From contig NZ_CP110678.1 in NCBI RefSeq assembly GCF_026167545.1, positions 989,501 to 1,053,500 of the forward strand: DNA of 64,000 nucleotides. The letters run 5' to 3'. The position numbers and the translations under genes were made by a program. The notes below the pieces were generated by a model. It searched no databases and was not told the DNA's origin. It saw only the letters and a program-made list of their open reading frames with translations. Source of the DNA: Sphingomonas sp. S1-29 (lineage in GTDB: Bacteria; Pseudomonadota; Alphaproteobacteria; Sphingomonadales; Sphingomonadaceae). The stretch's first letter is position 1. Each line of letters opens with the position of its first letter. This document shows positions 54,795 through 63,833 of the stretch, one piece after another.

Positions 54795-55577
54795 ATGACA
54801 GCGGTCGCCCACTCCCCCGAAACCCCCGCACGCTATCGCTGGGCCGCGCCGCGGCAGGCGTTGATCGGGACGTCGCTCGCCGCGGCGATCTGCACCGCGT
54901 GGCTCGCTATCCACTTCGTTTCGATGTTCGTGCTCGAGATCGAGCTTGTCACCCTGCCGCTGGTGGCGGTGCTGATGGCGCTGCAATGCTGGTTGTCGGT
55001 CGGGATGTTCATCGTCGCGCACGATGCGATGCACGGATCGCTCGCCCCGGGGCGGCCGACGCTCAACGCGCGCATCGGCGCGGGGCTGCTGCTGCTCTAT
55101 GCGGGCTTTGGCTGGGCCAAGATGCGCGACGCGCATTTCGAGCATCACCGCCATGCCGGCAGCGAGCGCGACCCCGATTTCGATGCCGCCAACCCGCGCA
55201 ATTTCGTGCGCTGGTACACGACCTTCCTGAAGCGCTATTTCGGCTGGCAATCGGGGCTGTACGTGATGACCGTGGTCAACGTGTATTGGCTGGTGTTCGG
55301 CGTGCCGCTCGCCAACATTATCCTGCTCTATGGCCTGCCCGCGATCCTGTCGTCGCTCCAGCTCTTCTATTTCGGCACCTATCGCCCGCACCGCCACGAC
55401 GATGACGGCTTCACCGACCGCCACAATGCGCGCAGCGAAGGCTTCGGCACGCTCGCCAGCCTGGCGTCGTGTTTCCATTTTGGCTATCATCACGAGCATC
55501 ATGTGAACCCCGGCGTGCCCTGGTGGGGGCTGCCCGCCTGCCGCCGGGCGACGCTGCGCAGTGGAAGCATCCAATGA
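54795..55577 (+). CDS. crtW: Beta-carotene ketolase CrtW
   Basis: 260-residue membrane di-iron enzyme that adds 4-keto groups to beta-ionone rings. The His boxes are HDAMHGS, HFEHHRHAG and HHEHH, and the diagnostic FGTYRPHRHDDDGFTDRHNA is present. The TGA overlaps the crtZ start, so they are co-translated. With crtZ it predicts ketolated and hydroxylated carotenoids (astaxanthin type), if beta-carotene is made elsewhere in the genome. Confidence 0.96.
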   Translation: MTAVAHSPETPARYRWAAPRQALIGTSLAAAICTAWLAIHFVSMFVLEIELVTLPLVAVLMALQCWLSVGMFIVAHDAMHGSLAPGRPTLNARIGAGLLLLYAGFGWAKMRDAHFEHHRHAGSERDPDFDAANPRNFVRWYTTFLKRYFGWQSGLYVMTVVNVYWLVFGVPLANIILLYGLPAILSSLQLFYFGTYRPHRHDDDGFTDRHNARSEGFGTLASLASCFHFGYHHEHHVNPGVPWWGLPACRRATLRSGSIQ

Positions 55578-56089
55578 CCGCGTTCGAAAAGATCGCCATC
55601 GTCCTCGCCGCCGTCGCGGGCATGGAGCTGTTCGCGTGGACCGCGCATCGCTACATCATGCACGGCTGGGGCTGGGGCTGGCATCGCGACCATCACGAGC
55701 CGCACGATCACGCGCTCGAACGCAACGACCTGTATGCGGTCGTCTTCGGCACGATCGTCAGCGCGATGTTCGTTGCGGCGTATCTGAACCCGCAGGCGGG
55801 CTGGTCCGAGCCGCTGTGGTGGACCGCGCTCGGCATCACCGTCTACGGGCTGATCTACGCCTTCATCCATGACGGGCTGGTGCACCAGCGCTTCTTCCGC
55901 TGGGTGCCCAAGCGCGGCTATGCCAAGCGGCTGGTGCAGGCGCACAAGCTGCACCATGCGACGATCGGGAAAGAAGGCGGGGTCAGCTTCGGCTTCATCC
56001 TGGCGCCCGATCCGCAGCGGCTGAAGGCCGAACTCAAGCGCCAGAAGGAAGCGGGTATCGCGAAATTGCGGCCCGCCGAGGTCGATTAG
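55574..56089 (+). CDS. crtZ: Beta-carotene hydroxylase CrtZ
   Basis: 171-residue membrane di-iron enzyme that hydroxylates C-3 of carotenoid rings. It has AHRYIMHGWGWGWHRDHHEP, FIHDGLVHQRF and AHKLHHATIGKEGGVSFGFI, matching CrtZ His clusters. ATG 55574 overlaps the crtW stop by four bases (ATGA). Confidence 0.97.
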   Translation: MTAFEKIAIVLAAVAGMELFAWTAHRYIMHGWGWGWHRDHHEPHDHALERNDLYAVVFGTIVSAMFVAAYLNPQAGWSEPLWWTALGITVYGLIYAFIHDGLVHQRFFRWVPKRGYAKRLVQAHKLHHATIGKEGGVSFGFILAPDPQRLKAELKRQKEAGIAKLRPAEVD

Positions 56090-56108
56090 GCCTCCCGTTA
56101 TCCAGTCC

Positions 56109-56132
56109 CCGTTCGCACTCAGCCTGTCCAAG
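56109..56132. repeat. Single degenerate arm of the CCGTTCG-type repeat
   Basis: One 24-base copy (beginning CCGTTCGCACTCAGCC) of the family at 28161 and 44608, without its inverted partner nearby. It sits just after the crtZ stop. The remaining bases to 56306 show nothing obvious. Confidence 0.65.
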
Positions 56133-56306
56133 TGCCGTTCCTTTTTACCCCCGCCTTGGTCTGGCAGACTTGAATAAGGGGGCGCGTAGATCACTCGGAC
56201 CGGCCTAAGGGCGCGCCTTGGCGACGCCGATGCCCGAATAATCATTACGCGGGCACCATGTTCATGCCCGCGCGTTCAGCCCCCGAACAACCCCAGGAGC
56301 AGGCGC

Positions 56307-56750
56307 ATGAGCATTTTCGGCAAGATCAAGGACGCGATCTTCGGCACCAATGGCGGCCCGATGGGCGACGGCTATATCGGCGGTCGCAAGCCCGAGCCGC
56401 AGGCCACACCGCAGGCAGCCCCTGCCCCCACCGCCCAGCCAACGCGCCCCGCGCCGGTCCCCGCCCCCGCCCAACCCGCGCCCGCAGCACCTGCAGCCGC
56501 CGCCCCGGTCGCGCAATCGGCCGAACAGCGGCTGGTCGAGCTCGCCGAATTCAAGGGCAATCCTGACCTCAACTGGCGGACCTCGATCGTCGACCTGATG
56601 AAGCTGCTCGACCTCGATTCGAGCCTCGACAACCGCAAGGAGCTCGCGACCGAGCTCGGCTATACCGGCGCCAAGGACGGCTCGGCCGAGATGAACATCT
56701 GGCTCCATGCCGCGGTGATGAAGCAATTGGGCGCCGACACCGCCGCCTGA
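56307..56750 (+). CDS. DUF3597 family protein
   Basis: 147 residues: N-terminal MSIFGKIKDAIFG, a Pro/Ala/Gln-rich linker (about 30-68), then the conserved domain FKGNPDLNWRTSIVDLMKLL, DLDSSLDNRKELATELGYTG and EMNIWLHAAVMKQLG. This is DUF3597, whose domain fold is known from structures but whose function is not. The GGAG ribosome site precedes ATG 56307. Confidence 0.9.
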   Translation: MSIFGKIKDAIFGTNGGPMGDGYIGGRKPEPQATPQAAPAPTAQPTRPAPVPAPAQPAPAAPAAAAPVAQSAEQRLVELAEFKGNPDLNWRTSIVDLMKLLDLDSSLDNRKELATELGYTGAKDGSAEMNIWLHAAVMKQLGADTAA

Positions 56751-56838
56751 CCCCGCCGCCCGCGACCTTGCTAACTCCAAGGAACGCGGGCCGCACCCGG
56801 TGGTTTAGCCCTCATCATCGTTTCGGAAAGCATCGCCC

Positions 56839-57147
56839 ATGACCCACCAGACTCCTTCGCGCCGCAAGACCCTCTCGCTCGCCTCGGTCGGCGCGCTGGT
56901 CGCTGGCATCGGCGCGGTCGCGGCGGGCTTTTGGCTGCGCAACCGCAACGCCGCCTCGCCCGAACACGCCGCACCTGACTTGGCGCTCGACGCGCCGCGC
57001 CCCGATGGCAGCGCGCGCGCGCCGGTGGCCTTCCGCCCCGACCCCACCGCGCCGGTATCGGCGGCCGAACGCGAGTCGCTTCGCCCGGCGACCGGGCCTT
57101 CGCCGAGCATCGTCGCCGATCGCGGCGGGGTTCGCAGCGGGGGGTAG
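56839..57147 (+). CDS. Hypothetical single-pass protein
   Basis: 102 residues. One hydrophobic segment (SLASVGALVAGIGAVAAGFW) near the N-terminus, then a low-complexity Ala/Pro/Arg-rich region. No family recognised. It follows DUF3597 in the same direction; the reading frame looks normal for this genome. It could be a small membrane protein with a periplasmic tail. Confidence 0.6.
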   Translation: MTHQTPSRRKTLSLASVGALVAGIGAVAAGFWLRNRNAASPEHAAPDLALDAPRPDGSARAPVAFRPDPTAPVSAAERESLRPATGPSPSIVADRGGVRSGG

Positions 57148-57158
57148 GTCTTACCCCA

Positions 57159-57283
57159 CCCGTTCGTGCTGAGTAGCCGCTGAGCTTGTCGAAGCGGCGT
57201 ATCGAAGCACCCGCCCGCTTGGGGCACTGTCCTTCGATACGGGTCTTCGCCTCCGCTCAGCCCCTACTCAGGACGAACGGGGG
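57159..57283. repeat. Long imperfect inverted repeat, CCGTTCG-type relative
   Basis: Outer ends CCCGTTCGTGCTGAGTAG (from 57159) and CTACTCAGGACGAACGGGG (to 57283) are inverted copies; inner parts GTCGAAGCGGCGTATCGAAG and CTTCGATACGGGTCTTCG also pair. It is the longest member of the family and lies between two co-directional genes. Confidence 0.8.
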
Positions 57284-57352
57284 ATTTGGACAAGAGAACC
57301 TCCCAACCCGATTCCGCTTCGCTTCGCCGCACCCCCACGCTACCACCCGGCC

Positions 57353-58564
57353 ATGCACTACCCATGGCTGGCGTCGCTGCCGCTGCTTTTCGCCGCTTCA
57401 ACGGTCTCCGCCCAATCGCCCCCCGCGACGCTGCCCACCCCCGTGGCCGGCGTCGCGCTCACCGCCGACAGCGAGGCGCGCTGGGTCGATTTCACCCTCA
57501 CCCCCGGCAACCAGCTTCGCTTCACGATGCTGGTCAACGGCAGCCCCGCCGCCGCGATCCTCGATACCGGGGTCAGCTTCAGCGTCGCGTCGCAGCGTTT
57601 CGCCAGCGCCGCGCGGCTCGATGTCGCGCGCGCGCCCGCGGTGCGTGCCGAGGCGATCGGCGGCGCGGTGCCGATCAGCTGGGTCGCCACGCGCACCCTC
57701 GGCTTCGGCGGGCTCCAGCGCAGCGGCGGGCGGTTCGCGGTCGTCGATCTCAAGGCGGTCGCCACGGGTAGCGCCGAACCTGTCGAGATCCTCGTCGGCA
57801 GCGACATATTGTCGTGCTGCGCGCTCGACATCGATTTCGACGCCAGCCGCTTCCGCCTGCTTCCCACCGGCCGCCTGCCGTTCCAGGGCGCGACCGCGCC
57901 GCTGTCGGTCGGCCCACGCTCGAAGGTGTTCATCAGCGAGGTCACGATCGGCGACAAAAGGCTGCGCCCGCTGATCGTCGACACCGGCGACGGCTCGTCG
58001 CTGACGCTCTCGCGCGCCGCGTGGGCGCTGTCGGGCGCCAAGCCGCAAGCGGTCACCACCGCGGTCGCCTTCGGCCTGGGCGGCCAGATCGAAACCGAGC
58101 TGGCGATCCTCCCCAGCGCCCGCCTGGGCACCCAGCCGCTCAGCAATGTCGAGGTGCGGATCGAGGGCAAGGGCGGCTTTTCCGATCTCACCAGCACCTC
58201 GGGGCGGATCGGGTCGGGGCTGCTGCAACGCTATCGCGTGCTGCTCGATCCGCGCGCGGGGCGGATGGTCACCGCGCCGGGCAAGGCGGTCGATCGACCA
58301 CCGGTGCGGTCGACCAGCGGCCTGCTGATCGGCTATGACAATGGCCGGCTGCGCGTGCTCCACGTGATGCGCGGCGGTCCTGCCGCGGCGACCGGCTGGC
58401 GTGCGGGCGACCAGATCTGCACCGTCGATGGCGCGCCGATCCCGCCGATCAACGCCGGCGGTAGCGTCGATACCGGCTGGTCGGCGGGCACCCCCGGCCG
58501 CACCGTCGAGCTCGGGCTGTGCAACGGCACCCAGCGCCGGCTGACGCTGCGCCAATTCTATTGA
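57353..58564 (+). CDS. Exported retropepsin-like aspartic protease with PDZ-like tail
   Basis: 403 residues. Signal peptide ending STVSAQS. Two Asp-Thr-Gly motifs: ILDTGVSFSVAS (Asp71) and LIVDTGDGSSLTLS in the second half, so the single chain may fold like a pepsin dimer. The C-terminal part (RVLHVMRGGPAAATGWRAGD, then QICTVDGAPIPP) looks like a PDZ domain. Periplasmic or surface proteolysis is expected; the substrate is unknown. Confidence 0.85.
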   Translation: MHYPWLASLPLLFAASTVSAQSPPATLPTPVAGVALTADSEARWVDFTLTPGNQLRFTMLVNGSPAAAILDTGVSFSVASQRFASAARLDVARAPAVRAEAIGGAVPISWVATRTLGFGGLQRSGGRFAVVDLKAVATGSAEPVEILVGSDILSCCALDIDFDASRFRLLPTGRLPFQGATAPLSVGPRSKVFISEVTIGDKRLRPLIVDTGDGSSLTLSRAAWALSGAKPQAVTTAVAFGLGGQIETELAILPSARLGTQPLSNVEVRIEGKGGFSDLTSTSGRIGSGLLQRYRVLLDPRAGRMVTAPGKAVDRPPVRSTSGLLIGYDNGRLRVLHVMRGGPAAATGWRAGDQICTVDGAPIPPINAGGSVDTGWSAGTPGRTVELGLCNGTQRRLTLRQFY

Positions 58565-58571
58565 GCAGGCG

Positions 58572-58772
58572 TCAGCCGCGGATCGCCAGCAGCGCGCCGA
58601 TAAACGCACCGATCAGTGCGAACATCTGCACGCTCGGCCAATAGACCATGCCCACCCGATCCCAATCGGCACGCTGCGCGCGACGATGCTCGGCGACCCC
58701 GGCCCACACCGCCACCGCGAGCAATGCCGCGACCGCGGCCCATGCCTTGTGTGTCCAAAACCACGCTTGCAT
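58572..58772 (-). CDS. Small two-helix membrane protein
   Basis: 66 residues. Hydrophobic segments AWAAVAALLAVAVWAGVA and VQMFALIGAFIGALLAI flank a basic loop (EHRRAQRADWDRVG). No family recognised. It is convergent with the aspartic protease gene, with seven bases between stops, and divergent from the methyltransferase-like gene 53 bases away. Confidence 0.65.
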   Translation of the reverse strand: MQAWFWTHKAWAAVAALLAVAVWAGVAEHRRAQRADWDRVGMVYWPSVQMFALIGAFIGALLAIRG

Positions 58773-58825
58773 CGTTTCGTTACCCGCTTAATCCTGTGCC
58801 GCACCCCATCGCCGAAGGAATCGTC

Positions 58826-59632
58826 ATGCGCCAGTCCCTTGCCGCCATCGTCCTTGCGACCACCGTCGCCGCCGTCACCAGCGTCGCGATCGGCGCGCCG
58901 CAAACCGCATCCTCGGCGCTCAAGGCGGCGGTCGACGCCCCCACCCGCACGCCCGCGAACAAGCTGCGCGATCGCTATCGCCACCCCGCCGAGACGCTCG
59001 CCTTTTTCGGCGTCCGTCCCACCGACACCGTGGTAGAGCTGTATCCCGGCGGCGGCTGGTACACCGAGATCCTCGCGCCGTATCTGAGCGCGCGCGGCAC
59101 CTATTATGCCGCAGCGCCGATGCCCAATGGTGTGAAGGGGCTGCAGACGCTGATCGCCAAGGACGCCGCGACCTATGGCAAGGTCAAGGTCGCCGCCTTC
59201 CCCGCTAAGCCCGGCGAGCCTACGGTCCCCGCGGGCAGCGCCGACGTCGTCCTCACCTTCCGCAACGTCCATAACTGGCGCTTCGGCGGTGCCGATGCCG
59301 CACAGACCGCCTTCAACGCGGCGTTCGCGATGCTCAAGCCCGGCGGCACGCTCGGCGTGGTCGAGCACCGCCTGCCCGAGGCGCGCGATTCAGCGCTCGA
59401 GGAAAAGAGCGGCTATATGAAGACCAGCAGCGTCATCGGCTTCGCCAAGAAGGCAGGCTTCGAGGTCGCCGGCCAGTCCGAGGTGAACGCCAACCCCAAG
59501 GACACCGCCGACTGGCCCGAGGGCGTATGGACGCTGCCGCCCTCGCTTCGCCTGAAGGACGTCGACCGCGCGAAATATCAAACGATCGGCGAAAGCGACC
59601 GCATGACGATCAAGTTCCGCAAGCCCAAGTGA
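58826..59632 (+). CDS. Exported SAM-methyltransferase-fold protein (COG4798-like)
   Basis: 268 residues. A signal peptide (ATTVAAVTSVAIGAPQ) precedes a class I methyltransferase fold: motif I VVELYPGGGWYTEILAPYL, then ADVVLTFRNVHNWRF and AFAMLKPGGTLGVVEHRL. Because it is exported, where SAM is not expected, its activity is open. Similar exported predicted methyltransferases are common in proteobacteria. ATG 58826 follows GAAGGAA. Confidence 0.87.
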   Translation: MRQSLAAIVLATTVAAVTSVAIGAPQTASSALKAAVDAPTRTPANKLRDRYRHPAETLAFFGVRPTDTVVELYPGGGWYTEILAPYLSARGTYYAAAPMPNGVKGLQTLIAKDAATYGKVKVAAFPAKPGEPTVPAGSADVVLTFRNVHNWRFGGADAAQTAFNAAFAMLKPGGTLGVVEHRLPEARDSALEEKSGYMKTSSVIGFAKKAGFEVAGQSEVNANPKDTADWPEGVWTLPPSLRLKDVDRAKYQTIGESDRMTIKFRKPK

Positions 59633-59647
59633 ACGATACGCGGCGTT

Positions 59648-61632
59648 TCAGTCGTAGTTGAGCCCGTATCGAATGACGTGTTGGCTGGCGGTACATGCTG
59701 TGCCTCCGCTTGGCCGGTAGCTTGATTCGAAACGGAAGTTTTTCGCTGCGGCGACTGCGGATTCGCCGAAGACGAAGGGCGGATACGCGATCAACGTCCT
59801 GGGCCGAAGCGTCGAACCATCGGCCGAAACGTCGAGCTCGAGGCTAACCCACCCTTCGAACCCGATCTTGCTGGCCAACATCGGATAATCACTATTGCCC
59901 ATGCCGTGCGAGCGCAGCGCGGGTTTCACCCCGATTAATGCGCATTGCTGCTCGGTAAGCCCGGTCTGCTGAAACTGCGCCTGCGCAGCGGCGAGATCGC
60001 CTGCCTTGGCGGCCAGATTGGCACGGCGGAGCCGGGCGGCGATCTTGAGCGGATGCCGCGCGTCAAGCGCCGGCTGAGCGATCACCGCGTCAAGCAATGC
60101 AGACGCATCTTCGGGTTCGCGTTGCCCCTCGCCCGGCGCCGCGATCCGCAGGCTCAGCGTCGATGCGGTCAGCGGATCGGCCCCATATCGCGGATCGGCC
60201 AACATCGCCCGCTGCCCCTTTCGCCAGGCCGAGGGTCGTTCATTGGCGTTGTCGATGCGCGTGATCGCGAGCCGGCCCATCGCCGGCGCTGGCGCCTGCA
60301 TCGCCTGCGCCAACGCGATTGCGCGCGCAGTGTGCGTTCGACGCTCCGCCACATCGATCAACGGCGACTTGGCGAGCCACCAACTCGCGGCGAACTCCGC
60401 GGCCTGATCGCCCGCCCCGACCGCCTTGGCCAACATCGCACGCCACAGCGGCAGTTGCTGCGCGGTGCTAAGCTGGGGATCGACCGGTACCACGCCCTTG
60501 CTATCGATCCATGCGGCGACCGCCTCGTCGAGCGGGGCCATTACTGATCCGACGTCGGCACCGGTGGTGCAGCGCAGTTCGATCCGCGTCGATGCTCGGA
60601 AAAAAGCGGGTACTTCCTGAATCTTCTCGGGCGCCCAAGACCAATCGGCGACTGCCTGTGCAAAGGCCAGCGCACCGGTTCGACCGCTGGTGGCATAGAT
60701 CGGTTCGGGGTCGAGAACCGATCCATCTTCGCGGATCGCAAACTCCACGACCGCGACGTCCTCGGGCTTGAGCCCCGTCGATTCGCCGCAGAAAGGCGCA
60801 TCCATCGAAACCGCGCGTTGGAACGGCGCGTTGGCGATCCGTCCGGCACCGGTATAGCTAAGATATTTCGCCGCCTCCTCCTTCCTCCCGAGCAGCGATG
60901 CCGCCAGCGCCAGGTCGCCGCGTGTCGCGACCTCGATCTGGGATACCCGCATCGTCAACCCACCCTGATTGGTAACCGCCTCCTGCAGCAACGGATATGC
61001 CGCCGCCGCCTGCCCTTGGTTGAGCTCGCGCGCGCGAGATGCGTTTGCACTTGCGCGAACGCTGGCTTTTCGAAGCCCTGCGCCTGCGCCAATGCCAGCG
61101 CTTCCTTACCATAGCTGATCGCCGCGCCGTCGCCGTCGAATCGCGTCAGCGTCACCAGCATCAGCAACGGGTTGACCCGCCCCAGTCCCGCCGACAGCGC
61201 CAGCGCCGCCTTCGCATCAATCAGCGCGGCATCGTAATCTAGCCGCGCGCGTGCCTGACGCGCCAGCACCAGATGCGCCTCACGCCGCTCGTCGGCGAAA
61301 CTGTCCCCCGCCGCCGCCATTGCCGGCAGCCCCTGCCGGATCAGCCCCTCGGCCTCATCGCCGCGCCCCAGCCGGGCGAGACAGCGCCCCTTGCGCACCG
61401 CGATCGCCGATTTGAGGAAGCCTTCGCGGCGCGCGACCGGCAGTTGCTCGATCGATTCGAACTGCGCCACCGCCTCGGCACATTTGCCAGCCTCGCCAGC
61501 GGCGGTGGCGGCATCGAAGCGCGCCTGCGCGGTCATTGGCTTGGGCGCCGCCTCCTGCGCCGTCGCCGCGCCGCCGGCGACGACGCTGGCGATGGCGATT
61601 GCCATCGACGAAACGAGTGCGGTAGTCGTCAT
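59648..61632 (-). pseudogene. TonB-family TPR protein split by a frameshift at a (CG)5 tract
   Basis: The first frame (61632 down to about 61030) gives an exported protein with a signal peptide (MTTTALVSSMAIAIASVVAG) and TPR-like helices ending AQVQTHLARA. The second frame (to 59648) continues ELNQGQAAAAYPLLQEAV and has two TonB-C-like regions (VVEFAIREDGSVLDPEPIYA; GWVSLELDVSADGSTLRP). Removing one CG from the run at 61028-61037 joins them perfectly into one protein of about 660 residues. The break could be a real mutation, phase variation or a sequencing error. Confidence 0.82.
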
Positions 61633-61661
61633 GTCCGATTCCCCCGGTTTTGCAGGAACCT

Positions 61662-62123
61662 ATGCCGGCCACCATGTCATCGTCGAGGGGGATTCGATCG
61701 CGGTTGCGACCAGTCGTAATGGCGGTTCTTGCGCTTGCCGCAGCGCCCGCCGCGGCGCAGGAGACCACCCCGCCCGACACCTTGCTGCTGTTCGTCGCAT
61801 CGTGGTGCGCGCCGTGCCACCGCGAGCTTCGCGAGCTCGACGCGATCGCCGCCGCCGCCCGGCCAGCGCGTACCTTGGTGGTCGCCTATGACGACACCCG
61901 CGCGACGCGGGCGATGCTGCGCAACATCGACGCAAATCGCCGCTGGCCGATCGACACCCCGGCGCGGCGCGAGCTGCGCCGTAGCCTGATGCAGCGCGCG
62001 GTGGGCCTACCCTATGCGGTACTAACCGATCACCGCGGCGAACCCTGCGCGACAAGCAACCAGGGCCTCACCGCCGAGCGCGCGCGCCGGCTGCAGCGAA
62101 GCTGCGCCGCCGGCGAACGCTAA
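61662..62123 (+). CDS. Exported thioredoxin-fold protein
   Basis: About 153 residues. The signal segment RLRPVVMAVLALAAAPAAAQ is followed by a thioredoxin-like domain with WCAPC (FVASWCAPCHRELRELDAIA) and VGLPYAVLTDHRGEPC. It probably acts as a periplasmic thiol oxidoreductase. The start is uncertain: ATG 61662 has AGGA nearby; ATG 61674 and 61719, and TTG 61704, are alternatives. It is divergent from the TonB-family gene. Confidence 0.8.
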   Translation: MPATMSSSRGIRSRLRPVVMAVLALAAAPAAAQETTPPDTLLLFVASWCAPCHRELRELDAIAAAARPARTLVVAYDDTRATRAMLRNIDANRRWPIDTPARRELRRSLMQRAVGLPYAVLTDHRGEPCATSNQGLTAERARRLQRSCAAGER

Positions 62124-62130
62124 CCGCGGA

Positions 62131-62721
62131 TCAGGCCAGCTTGTCGACCTTGGCCTGCAATGCCGACAGCTGCGATTTCAGCGCCGCGATCTCGTCGTCC
62201 TTGCTCGCGCCAGCCGTTGCCGCCGGCGCTGCAGCCGCACCCGCCGCGACCGGCGGCGCCCCCGGCACCACGCCAGCGCTCTTGAACGCCGCGGTCGCCG
62301 CCTCGAACATTTCCATGTTGCGCTTGGCGATCTCGGCGAAGGGCGAATGCGCGAACGCACCCTCGACCGCCGATTTGAACTGCTCCTGGTTGCGGCTGAA
62401 GCTGTCCATCGACGCTTCGAGATAGCCCGGCACCATCGCCTGCATGCTGTCGCCGTACAGGCTGATCAGCTGGCGCAGGAAGCTCACCGGCAGCATCGTC
62501 TGCCCACCGCGCGATTCTTCCTCCATGATGATCTGGGTCAGCACATTATGCGTGATATCCTCGTCGCTTCGCGCGTCGACGACCTTGAAGTCGCGGCCTT
62601 CGCGAGTCATCACTGCGAGATGTTCGAGCGTTATGTAAGACGATGTCTCGGTATTGTAGAGACGACGGTTGGCGTACTTCTTGACGATGACGGGCCCACC
62701 GTCTGGCGTTGACTTCTTCAT
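62131..62721 (-). CDS. phaR: Polyhydroxyalkanoate synthesis repressor PhaR
   Basis: 196 residues. The N-terminal PHB/PHA-accumulation DNA-binding domain is clear (VIVKKYANRRLYNTETSSYI, then TLEHLAVMTREGRDFKVVDA and EDITHNVLTQIIMEEESRGG). A phasin-like helical region and an Ala-rich tail ending in a short coiled coil follow. ATG 62721 follows GAGGG. Its start lies 18 bases from that of the divergent PhaC-like gene, so it may control that promoter. Confidence 0.95.
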   Translation of the reverse strand: MKKSTPDGGPVIVKKYANRRLYNTETSSYITLEHLAVMTREGRDFKVVDARSDEDITHNVLTQIIMEEESRGGQTMLPVSFLRQLISLYGDSMQAMVPGYLEASMDSFSRNQEQFKSAVEGAFAHSPFAEIAKRNMEMFEAATAAFKSAGVVPGAPPVAAGAAAAPAATAGASKDDEIAALKSQLSALQAKVDKLA

Positions 62722-62739
62722 GGACGACCCTCGCAAGTG

Positions 62740-63807
62740 ATGGACGCAACCGTAACACCGTTCGATACTGCACCGCAACAAGCGCCGCGACCGCTGCCTT
62801 TGTTTCTGGAAATGCTCAGGAACCAGACCGAAGACGCGCCCGACCGCCGCGCGCGCGCACTCGGGGGGCTTCGCGCCTATCAGGCCGCGCCGCGCCGACC
62901 GCGCGCGCCAGCGGGCGAGATCGTCGCCACCGCCGGACGCGCGACGCTGCGCAGCTATGCCGTCACCGGGCGCCCGGTGGTCTTCGTCCCCTCGCTCATC
63001 AACCCGCCCTACATCCTCGACCTGTCGCCCGACACCTCGCTGCTGCGCTGGTTAGCGGCCCAGGGGTTCGCGCCCTTGCTGGTTGATTGGGGCCAGCCCG
63101 GCCCCGACGATCGCGCGCAGGATATCGATTCGCATATCGAGCAGCTGCTGCTCCCCTTGCTGCGCAGCATCGGCGAGCCACCGCTGCTGGTCGGCTATTG
63201 CCTCGGCGGCACAATCGCGCTCGCCGCTGCCGCGCTCACCCCCGTCGCCGGCGTCGCGCTTATCGCCGCCCCCTGGCGCTTTGCCGGCTTCGGCGACGCC
63301 GCGCGCGCCGACATCGCCGGTCTCTGGACCGACGCGCAACCCGCCTGCGACCAGCTCGGCCTGGTGCCGATCGAAGTGCTCCAATCGGGCTTCTGGCGGC
63401 TCGATCCCGCGCGCACGATCGGCAAGTTCGAATCCTTTGCCGATATCGCCCCCGACAGCGCCGCCGCGCACCGCTTCGTCGCGCTCGAGGATTGGGCGAA
63501 TGACGGCGCGCCGATCGCCTATGCCGCGGGGCGCCAGATGTTCGACGACCTGTTCGATGCCGACCTGCCCGGCACCCGCCGCTGGCGGATCGGCGATACG
63601 CTGGTCGATCCGCACGCGCTCGCTTGCCCGCTCGTCGAGTTCGTCTCGGCCAACGACCGCATCGTCCCCGCCGCCAGCGCGATCGGGCTGCCCGATGCGC
63701 GCATCCTGGCGGCGGGGCATGTCGGGATGATCGTCGGCTCCTCGGCGCGCGCGCAGCTCTGGCAGCCGCTCGCCGACTGGCTAACCGCCATACCCTCCGC
63801 TAGATAG
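62740..63807 (+). CDS. PhaC-like alpha/beta hydrolase
   Basis: 355 residues. The lipase-like box is GYCLGG, with Cys as nucleophile as in polyhydroxyalkanoate synthases; the acid lies in NDRIVP and the His in AGHVGMIVG. The length resembles class III PhaC subunits (about 355), while class I enzymes are near 590. No phaE is visible. It lies between phaR and a thiolase gene, so a role in polyester synthesis or turnover is likely. GTG 62737 is an alternative start. Confidence 0.82.
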   Translation: MDATVTPFDTAPQQAPRPLPLFLEMLRNQTEDAPDRRARALGGLRAYQAAPRRPRAPAGEIVATAGRATLRSYAVTGRPVVFVPSLINPPYILDLSPDTSLLRWLAAQGFAPLLVDWGQPGPDDRAQDIDSHIEQLLLPLLRSIGEPPLLVGYCLGGTIALAAAALTPVAGVALIAAPWRFAGFGDAARADIAGLWTDAQPACDQLGLVPIEVLQSGFWRLDPARTIGKFESFADIAPDSAAAHRFVALEDWANDGAPIAYAAGRQMFDDLFDADLPGTRRWRIGDTLVDPHALACPLVEFVSANDRIVPAASAIGLPDARILAAGHVGMIVGSSARAQLWQPLADWLTAIPSAR

Positions 63808-63833
63808 GCGCAAACATCCAAGGAGAGCTCTGC

